A stretch of DNA of 64,000 nt, taken from positions 126,942-190,941 of the forward strand of contig JAQGDQ010000407.1 of assembly GCA_030141605.1 (NCBI GenBank), in the 5' to 3' direction. This document shows, piece after piece, positions 37,580-48,660 of this stretch (position 1 is its first letter; each line of letters opens with the position of its first letter). Under the pieces are notes generated by a model. The model did not search any database and was not told the DNA's origin. It saw nothing but the letters and a program-made list of their open reading frames with translations. Made by a program: the position numbers and the translations under genes. This DNA is from Tubiluchus corallicola (Eukaryota; Priapulida; Priapulimorpha; Priapulimorphida; Tubiluchidae).

Positions 37580-38077
37580 CAGGTGTGTAAATTTCGCCCG
37601 TGGGCCACATGCGGCCCGCCGAGAGAATATGTGCGGCCCGCCAAGAGATTTGTCAACCTAATGAAAGTGCGGCCCGGGCGATTAATTGAGTGTATCCAAC
37701 TGAAGTCCGTGCCACGATCCCAAAGATAGTGCGGGTAGTTTTTTCTACTAGATCGGATGCCATTAACCCTTACAAGACGGTTGTAGCTTAGTAACACTGT
37801 ACTACACAGACTGTGTGATACACATTACTATTATGCATTGTATTGGAATTACCACTATCTGTCCTGAAAGTAGAAATATATGGTTTGTAATATAAATTTT
37901 AAGAACTTCTAAAATAGATTCTTGAGTGTAGTAGTGATGATGTACGCAGGTCGGATGCAAAAAAAATCGTTATTAGGCCTTTTTGTACTTGGCTCCTTGA
38001 TCAAACTGCTCGTGGCCCGCAGGAATTGCGGGAAAGTTTAATGTGGCCCGGCTAGTCAGATAATTTGCACACCCCTG
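37580..38077. mobile_element. hAT-type non-autonomous transposon, 498 bp
   Basis: Ends CAGGTGTGTAAATT and AATTTGCACACCCCTG form imperfect terminal inverted repeats. The 8-bp duplications CTGTATGT at 37572-37579 and 38078-38085 are identical. Internal GTGCGGCCCG blocks recur inverted near each end, as in hAT elements of many animals. It has no transposase. Confidence 0.9.
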
Positions 38078-38446
38078 CTGTATGTCAAAGACCACTAAAT
38101 CAAAGGCATTCAAAATTGACACAGAGGGAAGTTGTTACTGTGGAGCTTCACTTTAGTGTGTTCACGGCTTTTACACTGCAAACTGGGTAGAGGATATGTG
38201 AATTTACAGCCCACTGAGGTTACAGTGAGGTGTCACGTATAAATAATACATTATGCAAAACCAAGTTTTCAAAGCTTGATCATCCAGCAACCAATAATAA
38301 TTTCCTAATGTAAATGTATAAGATTTGCTTGCTTTATTGCATTCTTTATAGTTGAGGCTTGTCGATGTAAGGATGACCACTGCCTGATTGAAAAGTCTTG
38401 CATGACCTTTGTTTATGATTATATTTTTTGCATATAATAATTAGAC

Positions 38447-38765
38447 CAGTGGTTCTTAACCTAGGTTCGATCGAACACTAGGGGTTCAGTGAGTCGATCT
38501 CAGGGGTTCGGCAGAGGCAAAGGCAACAGCAGAAGTCACACTGATTTGCAGGAATGTAATTTGTTGTGAGTTTATGCATTGTGTTGGTTTTGTTCTTTGA
38601 ACAGGGTGATGTTCAAGCACGGCTCATTTTGTGTACCAGTAAAAAACATATCTATGTCTTGAATTTGAAAAAAATCACATTTTATTTTTCACTAAAGAGG
38701 GGTAAGGTGAATACGCATATGAAACTGGTGGGGTTCGGTACCTCCAACAAGGTTAAGAACCACTG
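38447..38765. mobile_element. hAT-type non-autonomous transposon, 319 bp
   Basis: Ends CAGTGGTTCTTAACCT and AGGTTAAGAACCACTG are near-perfect inverted repeats. The identical 8-bp duplications AATTAGAC lie at 38439-38446 and 38766-38773. Internal GGGGTTC blocks are also inverted. Non-coding. Confidence 0.93.
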
Positions 38766-38773
38766 AATTAGAC

Positions 38774-39656
38774 ACACATACAGATGGTTTTAATTAAAAA
38801 AATGCACTTGCAAAACTATGCCAAACTTGCAAATAATTTAGAAAAAAAAATTATTGAAAAAGAAAATTAATTAATTACTGTGATAAGCATTAAATTTTTC
38901 CATTAAGCATCGCATATATTATGTGCTCCTCCTGTACACACGGTGGAAAAAATAAATAATGTTTTATTACTTAATGAACTCAGTGACTAGCAAAAATATA
39001 ATAATAGTAGTAGTGTAAAGCAATGCAATTTCAAGTGGAAATTGATAAGTGAGCAGGCGAACCTGTTTTATGTTGCTGCTTATGCGAAAGCAACAGGGGT
39101 CCAGAGTACTGTTTTGCAAAAAAACTCGGTGTAAAAAGACACGGAACCCCAGGCTTATGATTAACCTCACGCAGTTTAAATGTAAGGCGTGCAGTAAAAG
39201 TTAAATGTGTGTACGACAAGTGTTTGCTACAATTTTTGGTATCTTGTGATTTGGCTCTTGAATGAAATATTTTTGCAAACGCTGATGAAACTATTAAGCT
39301 AAGCATCTCGCCAAGATCTTTCAAAACACGCCATATTACCATTCCATTCCACGTTCACTTAGATCCCAACAATGTTAATCGAAGAAGTTGTGTCACTTTC
39401 TAGAGGACATTCCGAGAGGTTGTGGTTTGTCCGACCTTCTTCTGTCCACTGACAATTCACAGTACAGCACGAAGCAAATAGAATGTCGAGTCATGACGAG
39501 AGAGAGACTATGGGAGCAAAAATGAGACTATTGCGAAAATGAGGCGCACGTATGCAGAGATACTGAAGGGCATTTTACTATTTTAAAAGTATTCCTTAGG
39601 ACACCAGCAAAATGTATACTTGTCCACTTCTCCATGACTAGTGTCTATGGATAAAC
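38774..39656. other. Region downstream of the neuropeptide precursor
   Basis: It probably contains the 3' untranslated region of the minus-strand precursor. A minus-strand open frame at 39342-39031 has no recognisable domain. Confidence 0.4.
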
Positions 39657-40328
39657 TTATTTTTGAGGCACGTAGTATCGTGGATCTGTGTCATCATCTC
39701 CTGAGGTGTCCACCCTTCCATAATCGTTATCACGCTTAGAAAACAGATGTGCACCACCTAAAGAGTCAAATCCACGCTTTGTGAATAAATGTGACCCACC
39801 CAGTGTGTCAAATCCACGTTTGTTGAATAGATGTGATCCACCCAATGTATCAAATCCACGTTTCGTAAACAGATGTGATCCACCCAAGGTATCAAATCCA
39901 CGTTTAGTAAACAGATGCGAACCACCTAAGGAATCAAAGGCTCTTTTTCCACCAAATAAGTGAGCGCCACCCAAACTGTCGAATGACCGCTTCCCTCCAA
40001 AAAGGTGAGCGCCTCCTAAACTGTCAAAACCTCTTTTGTCAAAGAGGTGCGACCCGCCGAGAATATCGAATGCCCGTTTACTAGCCAATGCCGCATTGGT
40101 TTCCTCTGCGGAGTCTTCTGCCATGTCCCATGGTGGTTGATTCTCATCCGCGTCGTATAAATCCTTAAGGTTCTCAAGTTCTTGCAACTGCCTCCCTAGT
40201 GTGTGCCATTCCCTCAGCTTCTGTCTGAGCACCTCTCTCTCTTCGTGGCGCCTATCGTCAGCAACTACGGAATCTAGAGGCTGCTGGCTGTCTAGTTCAT
40301 CACCAAACAAGGAATCAATTGCTTGTTC
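39657..40328 (-). CDS. Pedal peptide/orcokinin-type neuropeptide precursor, main exon
   Basis: The exon begins at 40328 after the acceptor CATGTCATTTCAG (the reading continues open a few codons upstream, but the acceptor fits better) and ends at the stop at 39659-39657. An acidic, helical propeptide of about 85 residues ends in LASKR. Eight peptides follow, each separated by KR or GKR: AFDILGGSHLFD, GFDSLGGAHLFG, SFDSLGGAHLFG, AFDSLGGSHLFT, GFDTLGGSHLFT, GFDTLGGSHLFN, GFDTLGGSHLFT and GFDSLGGAHLFS. An acidic C-terminal piece ends YYVPQK. The FDxLGG pattern with tandem copies fits the pedal peptide/orcokinin family, secreted peptides made by neurons or gland cells through prohormone convertase cleavage. 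No signal peptide is in this exon, so an upstream exon beyond 40328 is required; I did not find it. Confidence 0.9.
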   Translation of the reverse strand, partial: EQAIDSLFGDELDSQQPLDSVVADDRRHEEREVLRQKLREWHTLGRQLQELENLKDLYDADENQPPWDMAEDSAEETNAALASKRAFDILGGSHLFDKRGFDSLGGAHLFGGKRSFDSLGGAHLFGGKRAFDSLGGSHLFTKRGFDTLGGSHLFTKRGFDTLGGSHLFNKRGFDTLGGSHLFTKRGFDSLGGAHLFSKRDNDYGRVDTSGDDDTDPRYYVPQK

Positions 40329-41279
40329 CTGAAATGACATGAAATGTAGCGTTAAGTTTTTTTTAAAAATCGTGCAAAAATTATCCCTATGATGACATCC
40401 CTATATGTCCTGTCTTTCTCCTATCAAGATTTCTCGGTAATTTGTGAACTTATTTCTATATGAAATTTGGTTACACTGAGGTCAAAATTACCGAAAAGTG
40501 TTTCTGACATGACTAAATTGGCTTTTAGACTGTTCATCAGTATCAACAGGTGGCAAGAAAAAACTTACTAAGTCAGTTGCGATCAAGTTGCACTAAATCA
40601 TTGATACCCACGCTTTTAAACATTTTAGGAAATTTAGGATTTTTGCCAAGTCTAGTTAAACATTCATTTGAAAATTTATCTTTTTTCAATTTTGAAGTTG
40701 TTTATGATCCGTCCTATATACTGAAATTTCACTGCAAACTTTAAATTACTATTAGAATAATACACAGATATGTCGAAACTTATTCCAAGTCCAAGGCAAG
40801 TAGCATAACAAACCCAAAGTCCAAGTCCAAACATATCACTGAAAGAATGAAATTTCGAAATTCATCTCACTCACTGGAAGCACAAATCTAAAGCTGTGCA
40901 ATTCTCGCTAGCTGATAGACCTATAAATTATAACTATGTGTGAAGACCTATCCAAAGTCTTTTCAGTGATTAACTCAGCTCAGTTTGGGCTACGTCTCTA
41001 GCTTTCTCTTGAGTATTAACATTATTTTGAGTTTGTTATAGGTGACTTAAACAGACATCACGTCACCCCCACGTAACCCTATAAGGAGCCCCGTGATAGG
41101 ATATTTAGCGTACTGGATTCTGCTTAATTACTTGACTTTTTACGATGTCTTAATACGTTTGTTTCGTATTAAAAAAACAGAATAATTTTTCATTTGCGTA
41201 GTCAGCACAAAATTCTGTAACTTAAGCAATCCGAGCACGGAATTGATTTTTCATTTTATTATCATTTTGTTTTTGACAG
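40329..41279. other. Region upstream of the neuropeptide exon
   Basis: It should be intron of the precursor gene. A plus-strand open frame at 40550-40744 has no recognisable motif. Confidence 0.4.
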
Positions 41280-41380
41280 GCTTTAGAGCTAGTGGATAGA
41301 ATCACTCGTGAAAATACCGCGTCAGTGCGTACTGGCCTTAACATTTCGAAACTTTTGGACATGTTCTGCGCAACAATGGC
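41280..41380 (+). CDS. Candidate orphan exon, unknown product
   Basis: A 101-bp open segment reads ALELVDRITRENTASVRTGL then NISKLLDMFCATM. It is bounded by a good acceptor (ATTTTGTTTTTGACAG) and a good donor (GTATGTTTTT). I do not recognise the family. An open segment at 42482-42546 after TTCTTATTCATAG could be a next exon, but the phases do not join directly. It may be one exon of an otherwise unseen gene, or a chance combination. Confidence 0.3.
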
Positions 41381-41768
41381 GTATGTTTTTAGGATTATTC
41401 AGTGGTGTAAAATCAAAGAAATAATGTCCAGGTTTTCGGACAACTATTCGTGTATAACACACAGGGTGGTGACCAGCAGCATCATTTTCTCGCTTTTATA
41501 ATTAGGCCTAACAATAAAATATAAATAAAATTTTTTCATTGTTTTGTTGGATCTTCGTTTAACGCTAGAGAAAAACTTAGGCCTATTTCTTAAGGTTTTG
41601 CCTGGGGCTCAGGCAACTGAACTGCTTTATCACTTTGTGGCTGCAATTTGTATAATGTAAAAAATGACGCTATAAATTTGCAGAAGTCTGGTGTTAATCA
41701 TAAACATGACAAAGTGCCCAGTACGTCCAGCGCGAGCTTTCGTCCTTCGTCACTTCGTCACATGCATA

Positions 41769-41881
41769 CAGGGCCTATTTCAGGGGGGGGGGGTATTTCA
41801 CCGGGGCCTCACCCTCTAGGGGGGCCTCGCGCCAAGGTAACATTTTTTGCTTTATGCGAACCTACCGCCTCCTCTCTCTCT

Positions 41882-41954
<73 letters not shown>

Positions 41955-42107
41955 TTCTCTTCGAAAATGCTTCTCCGGCGTTCTAGCAGTTCAAAAATTT
42001 TCTGGGCGCCAGCCATGGTAGCGCTCGCTCCCCGGTGCTTTGCCACCCCCCCCCCCCCGTGGGGCCTTACATCTTCTCGGGCCTCGCCTAGGCTGAAATA
42101 AGCGCTG
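41769..42107. mobile_element. hAT-type MITE, family D copy 1, 339 bp
   Basis: Begins CAGGGCCTATTTCA and ends CTGAAATAAGCGCTG, with identical 8-bp duplications CATGCATA at 41761-41768 and 42108-42115. Inside are G and C homopolymer runs, an inverted GGGGCCTCAC-type segment, a (CT)n tract (41870-41946) and the block TTCGAAAATGCTTCTCCGGC shared with copy 2. Non-coding. Confidence 0.92.
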
Positions 42108-42115
42108 CATGCATA

Positions 42116-44399
42116 TCATACGTATTGCTACAGATTTATGCAATGTGTTACGTAATTATGTTGGAAATGTATTGCTTATATCAGGAACTGTTGCAGATTG
42201 GCTGCTTTCACTAATCAGGTCAACAAACAGAGGATTGACAGGCGTCACACCTGCACTTATTGATAATTACCTGCTGCCGGTTATTGCTTATTAACTTTGC
42301 TCACGGCTGTGAACAAGTTTCAGCTATGTGACAGCAGAAATTATTACGCTGAAAAAATTATGAAAGGACTAATTGCTTCTGACTGAAAAAGGCATTCTAT
42401 GTAAGAAAGTCGTAGTGACAGCAAATCTGACGCCTCCGCTCTTGCTCTAAATTACTTCTTGCTATTTCTTCTTATTCATAGCCATCATTACATTAACAAT
42501 AAGAGAACTAATAAGGGCTTCTGAAAGCCATGTAGAGCTTTAAAGGAACGTCTAACACGTGACGGCTTTTTGGAACACATAAAGCTAAAAGGAATTTTTA
42601 CTTCTGTCAATGCAATGTAACTCTTTTTTTATTTTCTACTTTGCACATTCCTATTTCCTTCTGTTCAATCACGATGAGTAATTACATTAAAAAGCACAGA
42701 AGTCGCTAACCCCGCGTTCACAAAAGAATTCCCTAAACAGAATGCCCCAGAACTCACCAGTCTTTGTACCGCACTTCTCTGTACCGCAACCGTTTCAAAT
42801 TCATATTTATAAAATTTAGTAATGAATGGTCAAATTTCATATGAATAACGTACAGTTGCTGAAAAAACAATGGAAAATTGCTAACGCGATAAAATTGCAT
42901 TAAGTTTTATAACAAATGGCGAATTTAAGCTAAATGGCATTAAAAACTTTAAAAGTGAGCGGGTTACATTTGCCGATTATCAGAGTTACAAAATGTGGTA
43001 GGCCTACACTCAGTCAGTTCTTCTGTTTATTTACGTTAATAAAGATGTATGGTCCCATCCGCTGCATGACTGTGCGTTTTTAAGTCTAATATTAATATAG
43101 GCTGGAATGTTTGAGTGGTTTGCTACTTTCATACCGCGCTGTCTCTTACTTCTCGTCTTTCCGCTTTATGACTCAGTTTCTCACCTTTTCAACATTTTAA
43201 TCTGCGCCTAAAATCAGCAGCTAATAATAAATCTTAAAGCTGAGAAGAAACTTTCCAAATTTGGCCCTTTAGGGCCTACTCAGTACATTTGTTTATTGTT
43301 GTTTTATCTGTTTATCTTGTTTATCTATTTAATTCTGATGTTTGTTTTATGCTTGTTCTAATGTTTCTGGAATAGGCCTAGGCAATAAGTTTGAACCTAA
43401 CCTTGAGTCTTTGCACTATTATAATAGTTGCCTCTAAATGCTTATTGAACATTGTCTATGTATATGTCTCACAATAACCACACGATGTCATCAGTTACTT
43501 CATTAGTCCATAGATTCTCTAAAGCTTGCAATCTAAGTTCAATTTGCCTACATTACAATCTGCTATACCAAAAGTCCAAAATCACAGCTAAAAATCCAGC
43601 TTAACAATCGTGAGAACAAAAATCATCTTAACCACACTAATGCCCACCACCCCCTCACCCCACTCCTCATAACTGTGTACGAATCTAAATAACTGAGAAT
43701 ATGTTAATTAATAGTGAGATGACTGTATATTATTCGCTTTACCGCTGCTATTATGTTAGCTACAATTGGAATCGATCGGCTAATGCAAATAGGATTATGA
43801 TCAAATAACGTAGACTGCGCCTTATTTGCTCTTCAAGGATACATGTCTTGAAAGTAGCACGTCAAGGCTTCTTCATTGACACATTCATATTAACATTTAA
43901 TGCAGTTGTCTGTAATGTATTCTAGCCTTGGGAATTCTTAAATTCCAGATGATAGTCTTCGCAACGTACCAATGAAAATTTATAACTAAACAAATTTTCT
44001 TAAAAACGCCACGGTGTCAAAATTTGAGGTGTTCTTTCTCCCCCAAAGAAAGCTAAATTTAACAATTTGTCTTGACTTTAAAACGAAGATAATTTAACCG
44101 TAGTTCCTCAGCAAAGTGGGAACAAAACAATGTGAAACCAATTTATTTTGTAAACCGTTAACTAAAGTGAAGCCTAGCAAATCTTTAGACTAGCTCATTA
44201 CATGTCGGATTACTAAATAAACGTAATGTAATATAATGTAAAATTCATTTAAATAGCGCACTACATCATTTAAAATTTCAGCACGCTGAGCAATAAAATA
44301 CATTCAAAATTCATGAAAAAGCATAAAATTTGAAAGACATTAAAGATTAAAAATGGTTCATCATAAAAAGGACAATTTAAACAAATGTGTTTAAAGATG
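42116..44399. other. Spacer, nothing recognised
   Basis: No gene, RNA or repeat was recognised in 2.3 kb of AT-rich sequence. Confidence 0.45.
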
Positions 44400-44751
44400 T
44401 TATTTAAAACAATCTAATGAATTTGCAGAAGTATAGCAACAGGTAAGCTATTCCAGAGCATAGACAGAAGAAGCTTTTTCTCCATAAAATACTGTATTAG
44501 GGATTGGCTGATGTAAATTAATTTTCCATTAGCATTAGAACGAAGTGTTCGGCCTATGCTATGGCGTATCAAAAGATAGTAAGGTATGCCGGTGCCGAAG
44601 CACGTAGTATTTTGTAGGTGATACAAAGAATTTTAAACTGAATTCGAAACTTTGTCAGCAACCAATTAACTCTCTTAGAATGGGTGTAATATGATCATAT
44701 TTTCTAGTTTTCGTAATGAGACGGGCAGCAGAGTTCTGAATTAGTTGGAGT
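44400..44751 (-). mobile_element. Jockey/CR1-like retrotransposon C-terminal fragment
   Basis: The minus strand reads LQLIQNSAARLITKTRKYDH then ITPILRELIGC, and further on YGEKASSVYALE before a CNSLD-like end. LQxIQNSAARLxTxxRKxDHITPxLxxLHWLP is a hallmark of these elements. The plus-strand right edge is cut by the hAT insertion at 44752. Confidence 0.75.
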
Positions 44752-45258
44752 CAGGCCCTATTTGAAGGGGGGAAGTGGGGATACTTCCCCGGGGCCTCAC
44801 CCTCCAGGGGGACCTCGCGCCGAGGTAACTTTTTTTGCTTTATGCGAACATACTGCCTCTTCTCTCCCTCTCCCTCTCCCTCTCTTGCCGCACGAGCGCC
44901 GTTTGCCTTGTGCGGCTCGGTGCCGATGTTCAGCTATTTTCAATTTCGGAATTTCTAACACCAGCTTGTACGGAAGTGAGAGTATGGTATTACATATTGC
45001 AAAGATGGTGTTTTTTATTTGTCTATTTGACGAGTATTAAAGACTGGTCTTGAGAATAAAGCAGTGTTTCTTTCAATTGTTCTTTCCTTTAACAACCGTA
45101 TAACTCCACATTTTCTTTTCGAAAATGCTTCTCCGGCGTTCTAGCAGTTCAAAAATTTTCTGGGCGCCAACCATGGTGGCGCTCGCTCCCCGGCGCTCCC
45201 CCAGGGGGCCTCACACCCCCCACTTCCCCGGGCCTCGCTTTAGCTGAAATAGGCCCTG
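44752..45258. mobile_element. hAT-type MITE, family D copy 2, 507 bp
   Basis: Begins CAGGCCCTATTTGA and ends CTGAAATAGGCCCTG, flanked by GTTGGAGT (44744-44751) and GTTAGAGT (45259-45266), a 7 of 8 match. It shares CGGGGCCTCACCCTC, TTTGCTTTATGCGAACAT and TTCGAAAATGCTTCTCCGGC with copy 1 but has about 170 bp extra in the middle. Non-coding. Confidence 0.9.
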
Positions 45259-45794
45259 GTTAGAGTTTGAGATTTTCATGTTCAGGGAGTCCAAAAAGTA
45301 AGAGAATTCACAGCAACAATCTCGAACTTTGCTACGAAATTGTTGCTGGCAAGAACAAGGTGGGTCAAAACGTGAGTCATCATGTGAGCATAAATTTTCA
45401 TGGACCTTCTACTTTTCTGTACTTGTGTTCATTTTCTAATTAAAATATTTTGCCTAGAGTAGCTGCTGACTTTGCAAGCCTTTCGTTTCTTCGAAACTGG
45501 GGCGCAGATTTTTCAAAATAAGTAAATTTACAGAAAAGATCAGGTAGGGATTCTTGATATTCGTTTAGAATAAAAGAGAAAGACGACAAGCACGGATAAA
45601 ATCGCAAAAACAGATCGATTGAAAAGCGGAATCTTTGCACCTGCTCAGCTAGTCTTATTGTCTAATAGGCTAATTATCATGAAATGAGTTTACTGGGCAT
45701 TTAACAGGAAAACTATTTAAAAGGCTACAAAAGCTCCCAACAAAATCTTTGCAATGCATGTTGTGGGGTGGGAGCTTAATTTACGTAATAACTA

Positions 45795-45975
45795 CATCGC
45801 CATTTCGTCCTCACCATTATCATTGTCGCCATCATCATTATCGTATCATCAGAATCATCAATTTCATCATCATCAACATCAGTCATTTTTGTCATCATCA
45901 ACATCGTCATCGTCTTCTTCTTCTCCATCTTCGTTTTCTTCTATTTCTTCTTCATTACCGTTATCATAAATATTA
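45795..45975. repeat. (ATC/ATT/TTC) trinucleotide-rich tract
   Basis: Imperfect CATCATTATCGTATCATCAG-like sequence with TTCTTC runs. Confidence 0.8.
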
Positions 45976-46019
45976 TATTATGGTCAGCTTAATTATCGTT
46001 AATTTTCATCATTTTTGAC

Positions 46020-46245
46020 AATAACAGCAAAAAAGACAAAAACAACTTCAGCAACAACAACAACAACAACAACAACTAACTATACTATCGGACAATAACA
46101 ACAGCAGCAGCCAAACAGCAAAAGCCATGACCACGGCAACGACAAGTACAAAGACAAAAACAAGGCACGCATGTACGAGAAAAGGCAACAATGGCGATAA
46201 TGACAACAGCAACAACAACAATGGTAACAACAGCAGTATGACCAA
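46020..46245. repeat. (CAA/CAG) trinucleotide-rich tract
   Basis: Imperfect AACAACAACAACAACAACAA with GACAA and CAGCAG variants. Confidence 0.85.
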
Positions 46246-46299
46246 TAATGCATAGGAACACCTACAAACATAATGCAGTATCACGAATGCTCGGTTTGT

Positions 46300-46935
46300 T
46301 TAAAAGAAGGCAGGATTATTTTTAATATACTACCCTTATTTTCAAATACGGTAAAAAGTACACATTTTAACACCAACAATACCGCAAAAACGTTTCTGAT
46401 AATTATATAATAGATAAAAAACTTAATTAATGGCGGGCGAGCCCAATTATTGATGACATCACAAGCTAACATAATTTTCACCAGCAAAAACGTTCCAGGG
46501 GCGTGTTGCACGTGTTTGAGAAAGGGAAAATTGAAGCACAGCGCTCCTGTAAGATATTCAGCGTGTTGTACTGAAACTAAGGTTGTTTTAAGGTAAAAAT
46601 TCAAATTTCGAATTTATCACTGAACTAACGCATGAGCTGTCTGTCGAACGTGTGTAGTTCGTCACAAACTAACACATCTGAATTGAAAGGTACAGGACCT
46701 GTTTTCTGTGCGACGCTTTTCGAAATGCAGGCGTTAGTGCCCGTCTAACTAGCGAATGTCGAAATGCATGTACCAGCGAAGAACTAATGGCGCGAACGCG
46801 AAATTGTGTTTGTGTGGTAATAATTCTTTCACGTAAGTCACTCTTTAAAAATATTATGTTTCCTTTCAATATTTTAAAGAATAGGTTGTTTTGACCTACA
46901 GTTTAACGTAGGGTCCAGTTTTGCGTTAATGTTAG
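46300..46935 (+). repeat. Dispersed repeat family A, copy 3
   Basis: Starts near AAGAAGGCAGGATTATTTTT and runs through GGCGGGCGAGCCCAATTAT and the GAACGTGTGTAGTTCGTCAC core to GGGTCCAGTTTTGCGTTA. About 70-80 percent similar to copy 4 by eye. Confidence 0.88.
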
Positions 46936-46939
46936 GACA

Positions 46940-48300
46940 GAACAAACACTTGATACCCAGAATGAAAAATGTAACAGTTCTTGCGTTCTATCGGCTAATT
47001 TAAATACTATTGCAGCGATATCAAATTCTTAAGACGCAAACCACCTTCAGAAGCCTGTCAGGTATCATTCCTAACCCATAAAACTAGGCGCAGTTCGCAT
47101 GCTTGCCTTTACGTAGAAATTTTTAAATTTCGGCGGCCATTTTAAACAGTTTAGAGCATTAACGATAGCTGCATCGTGATAATTGACTTTTTCCATTCTC
47201 ATAAAACATCATATCTTATTTGGACGTGTTTGAATAACTTGTTACAGCGGCCTTTGCCATTCTTGGTATCCATCTTAAATCTTACCTAAATGGAGTTCAT
47301 CTCCATGAGTCTTTAACCCACGGGGATGTTTTGTTGTGGCGAGCTTCTCAATCCCACTGTTCCCAGTGCGCTCCACATGTTCTAGCCAAGCTATTCTAAC
47401 CCATCCAGCGAAGAGGATGATGACGGCAGCGCAGTGGATTCCCGAAAAGCGACTCCGTATTATAATTAAATAATTGCTGAAGTGACTTAAGTACATACAT
47501 TTATAAGAAAGGAAGCCGTGTTATCTTTTTTAAATCCATAGCAGCACACATGTCTTATATTATATGCTAGTGCATTAGTCCTGCAATAATTTATGAAACC
47601 AGAAATGCTTCAGAAAACTTCAGAATACGTTCATCTTGAAAACTAACAGACTTTTTCAGCGGAGACTGATATTCTGCTCTTGAAATAACTACACATAATG
47701 TCATTTAATAAATTATTGCGTTAGCCCGTCACTATATGCAGTAATCGTGGATTTGCTTTCACAAATCTTACTCAAGTTTTTTGTCAATAACAACGTTATT
47801 CTTTATCTCCATCGCCAACGCGCATTTCAAACATTTATGTATTCATTTTGCAAAACCACATGCGCCTGTTAAGCATTCATGGAGCTTAGAAACTTAAATC
47901 AATTTGACATCACTGCGGTTACGGATAGTTTGGCTTTATAGTTTTCTGGTCTGTCAAACTCAATTTATAGCATCTATACCACTTTAATTCCGGGGCACCT
48001 GCAGCCTTGGTTTCACATAGATCAGTAGTTTAATACAGAGTTGTAACCGCTAATTCACCTAACTGCATAATTAACCAAGTACTTGGTGGTGTAGAATTAG
48101 AATAGAGCAACAGAGTAAGCATTTCAGTATTGTTAGCTGGTAAATCTGTTCATTTACGTAAACGCTCTGCCTAGTCTGCTTGCCTGTTTGCATCTGCGTC
48201 TCTGTGTACATACGCCACTTAAAAAAGCAAGTTCCTGTGAACGCTCTGCAGGCGTGAGATTATAATACATGTACTTAAAAGCTATGAGTCGCTGACCCTA
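46940..48300. other. Spacer, nothing recognised
   Basis: A minus-strand open frame at 47496-47275 has no recognisable domain. Confidence 0.45.
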
Positions 48301-48304
48301 ACAC

Positions 48305-48660
48305 CGGAAGTATGCCAGAAGCTGTTACTCTAGCAAATCAGATGTGTATTAAAATGTGTCTTGTATTACTCGGCCTCAAGGCCAATCAACAACAACTTAG
48401 AAGTAGTGTTCGTCTCCATGGTGACAGGTCAGCAAAGGACGTCACTATGGTGACAGGTCAACATAGGCTCGTTGCTAGGTGTTGTTAAGGATAGATGTTT
48501 TTACATGTGTGACATAAGTTAACTAAGCTTAGCCTCAGAATTGGGGTATATAAGGACCAGCATTATCACCTGGAAAGTAACCAGTTTGTAGACTCAAGTG
48601 CTTTGCTATAGATTCTGCACCAGGCGTTTCTGTAGCCTCTTAGACTTATTGTGGATGTTC
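48305..48660 (+). promoter_or_regulatory. Promoter-like or solo-LTR-like segment with TATA box
   Basis: The segment contains a duplicated CACTATGGTGACAGGTCAAC / CTCCATGGTGACAGGTCAGC motif near 48415-48462. About 90 bp further is a good TATA box in GGGTATATAAGGACCAGC (TATATAAG at 48547-48554). The order fits a polymerase II promoter such as an LTR U3/R. No coding gene was recognised downstream, and no LTR ends were fixed. Confidence 0.3.
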
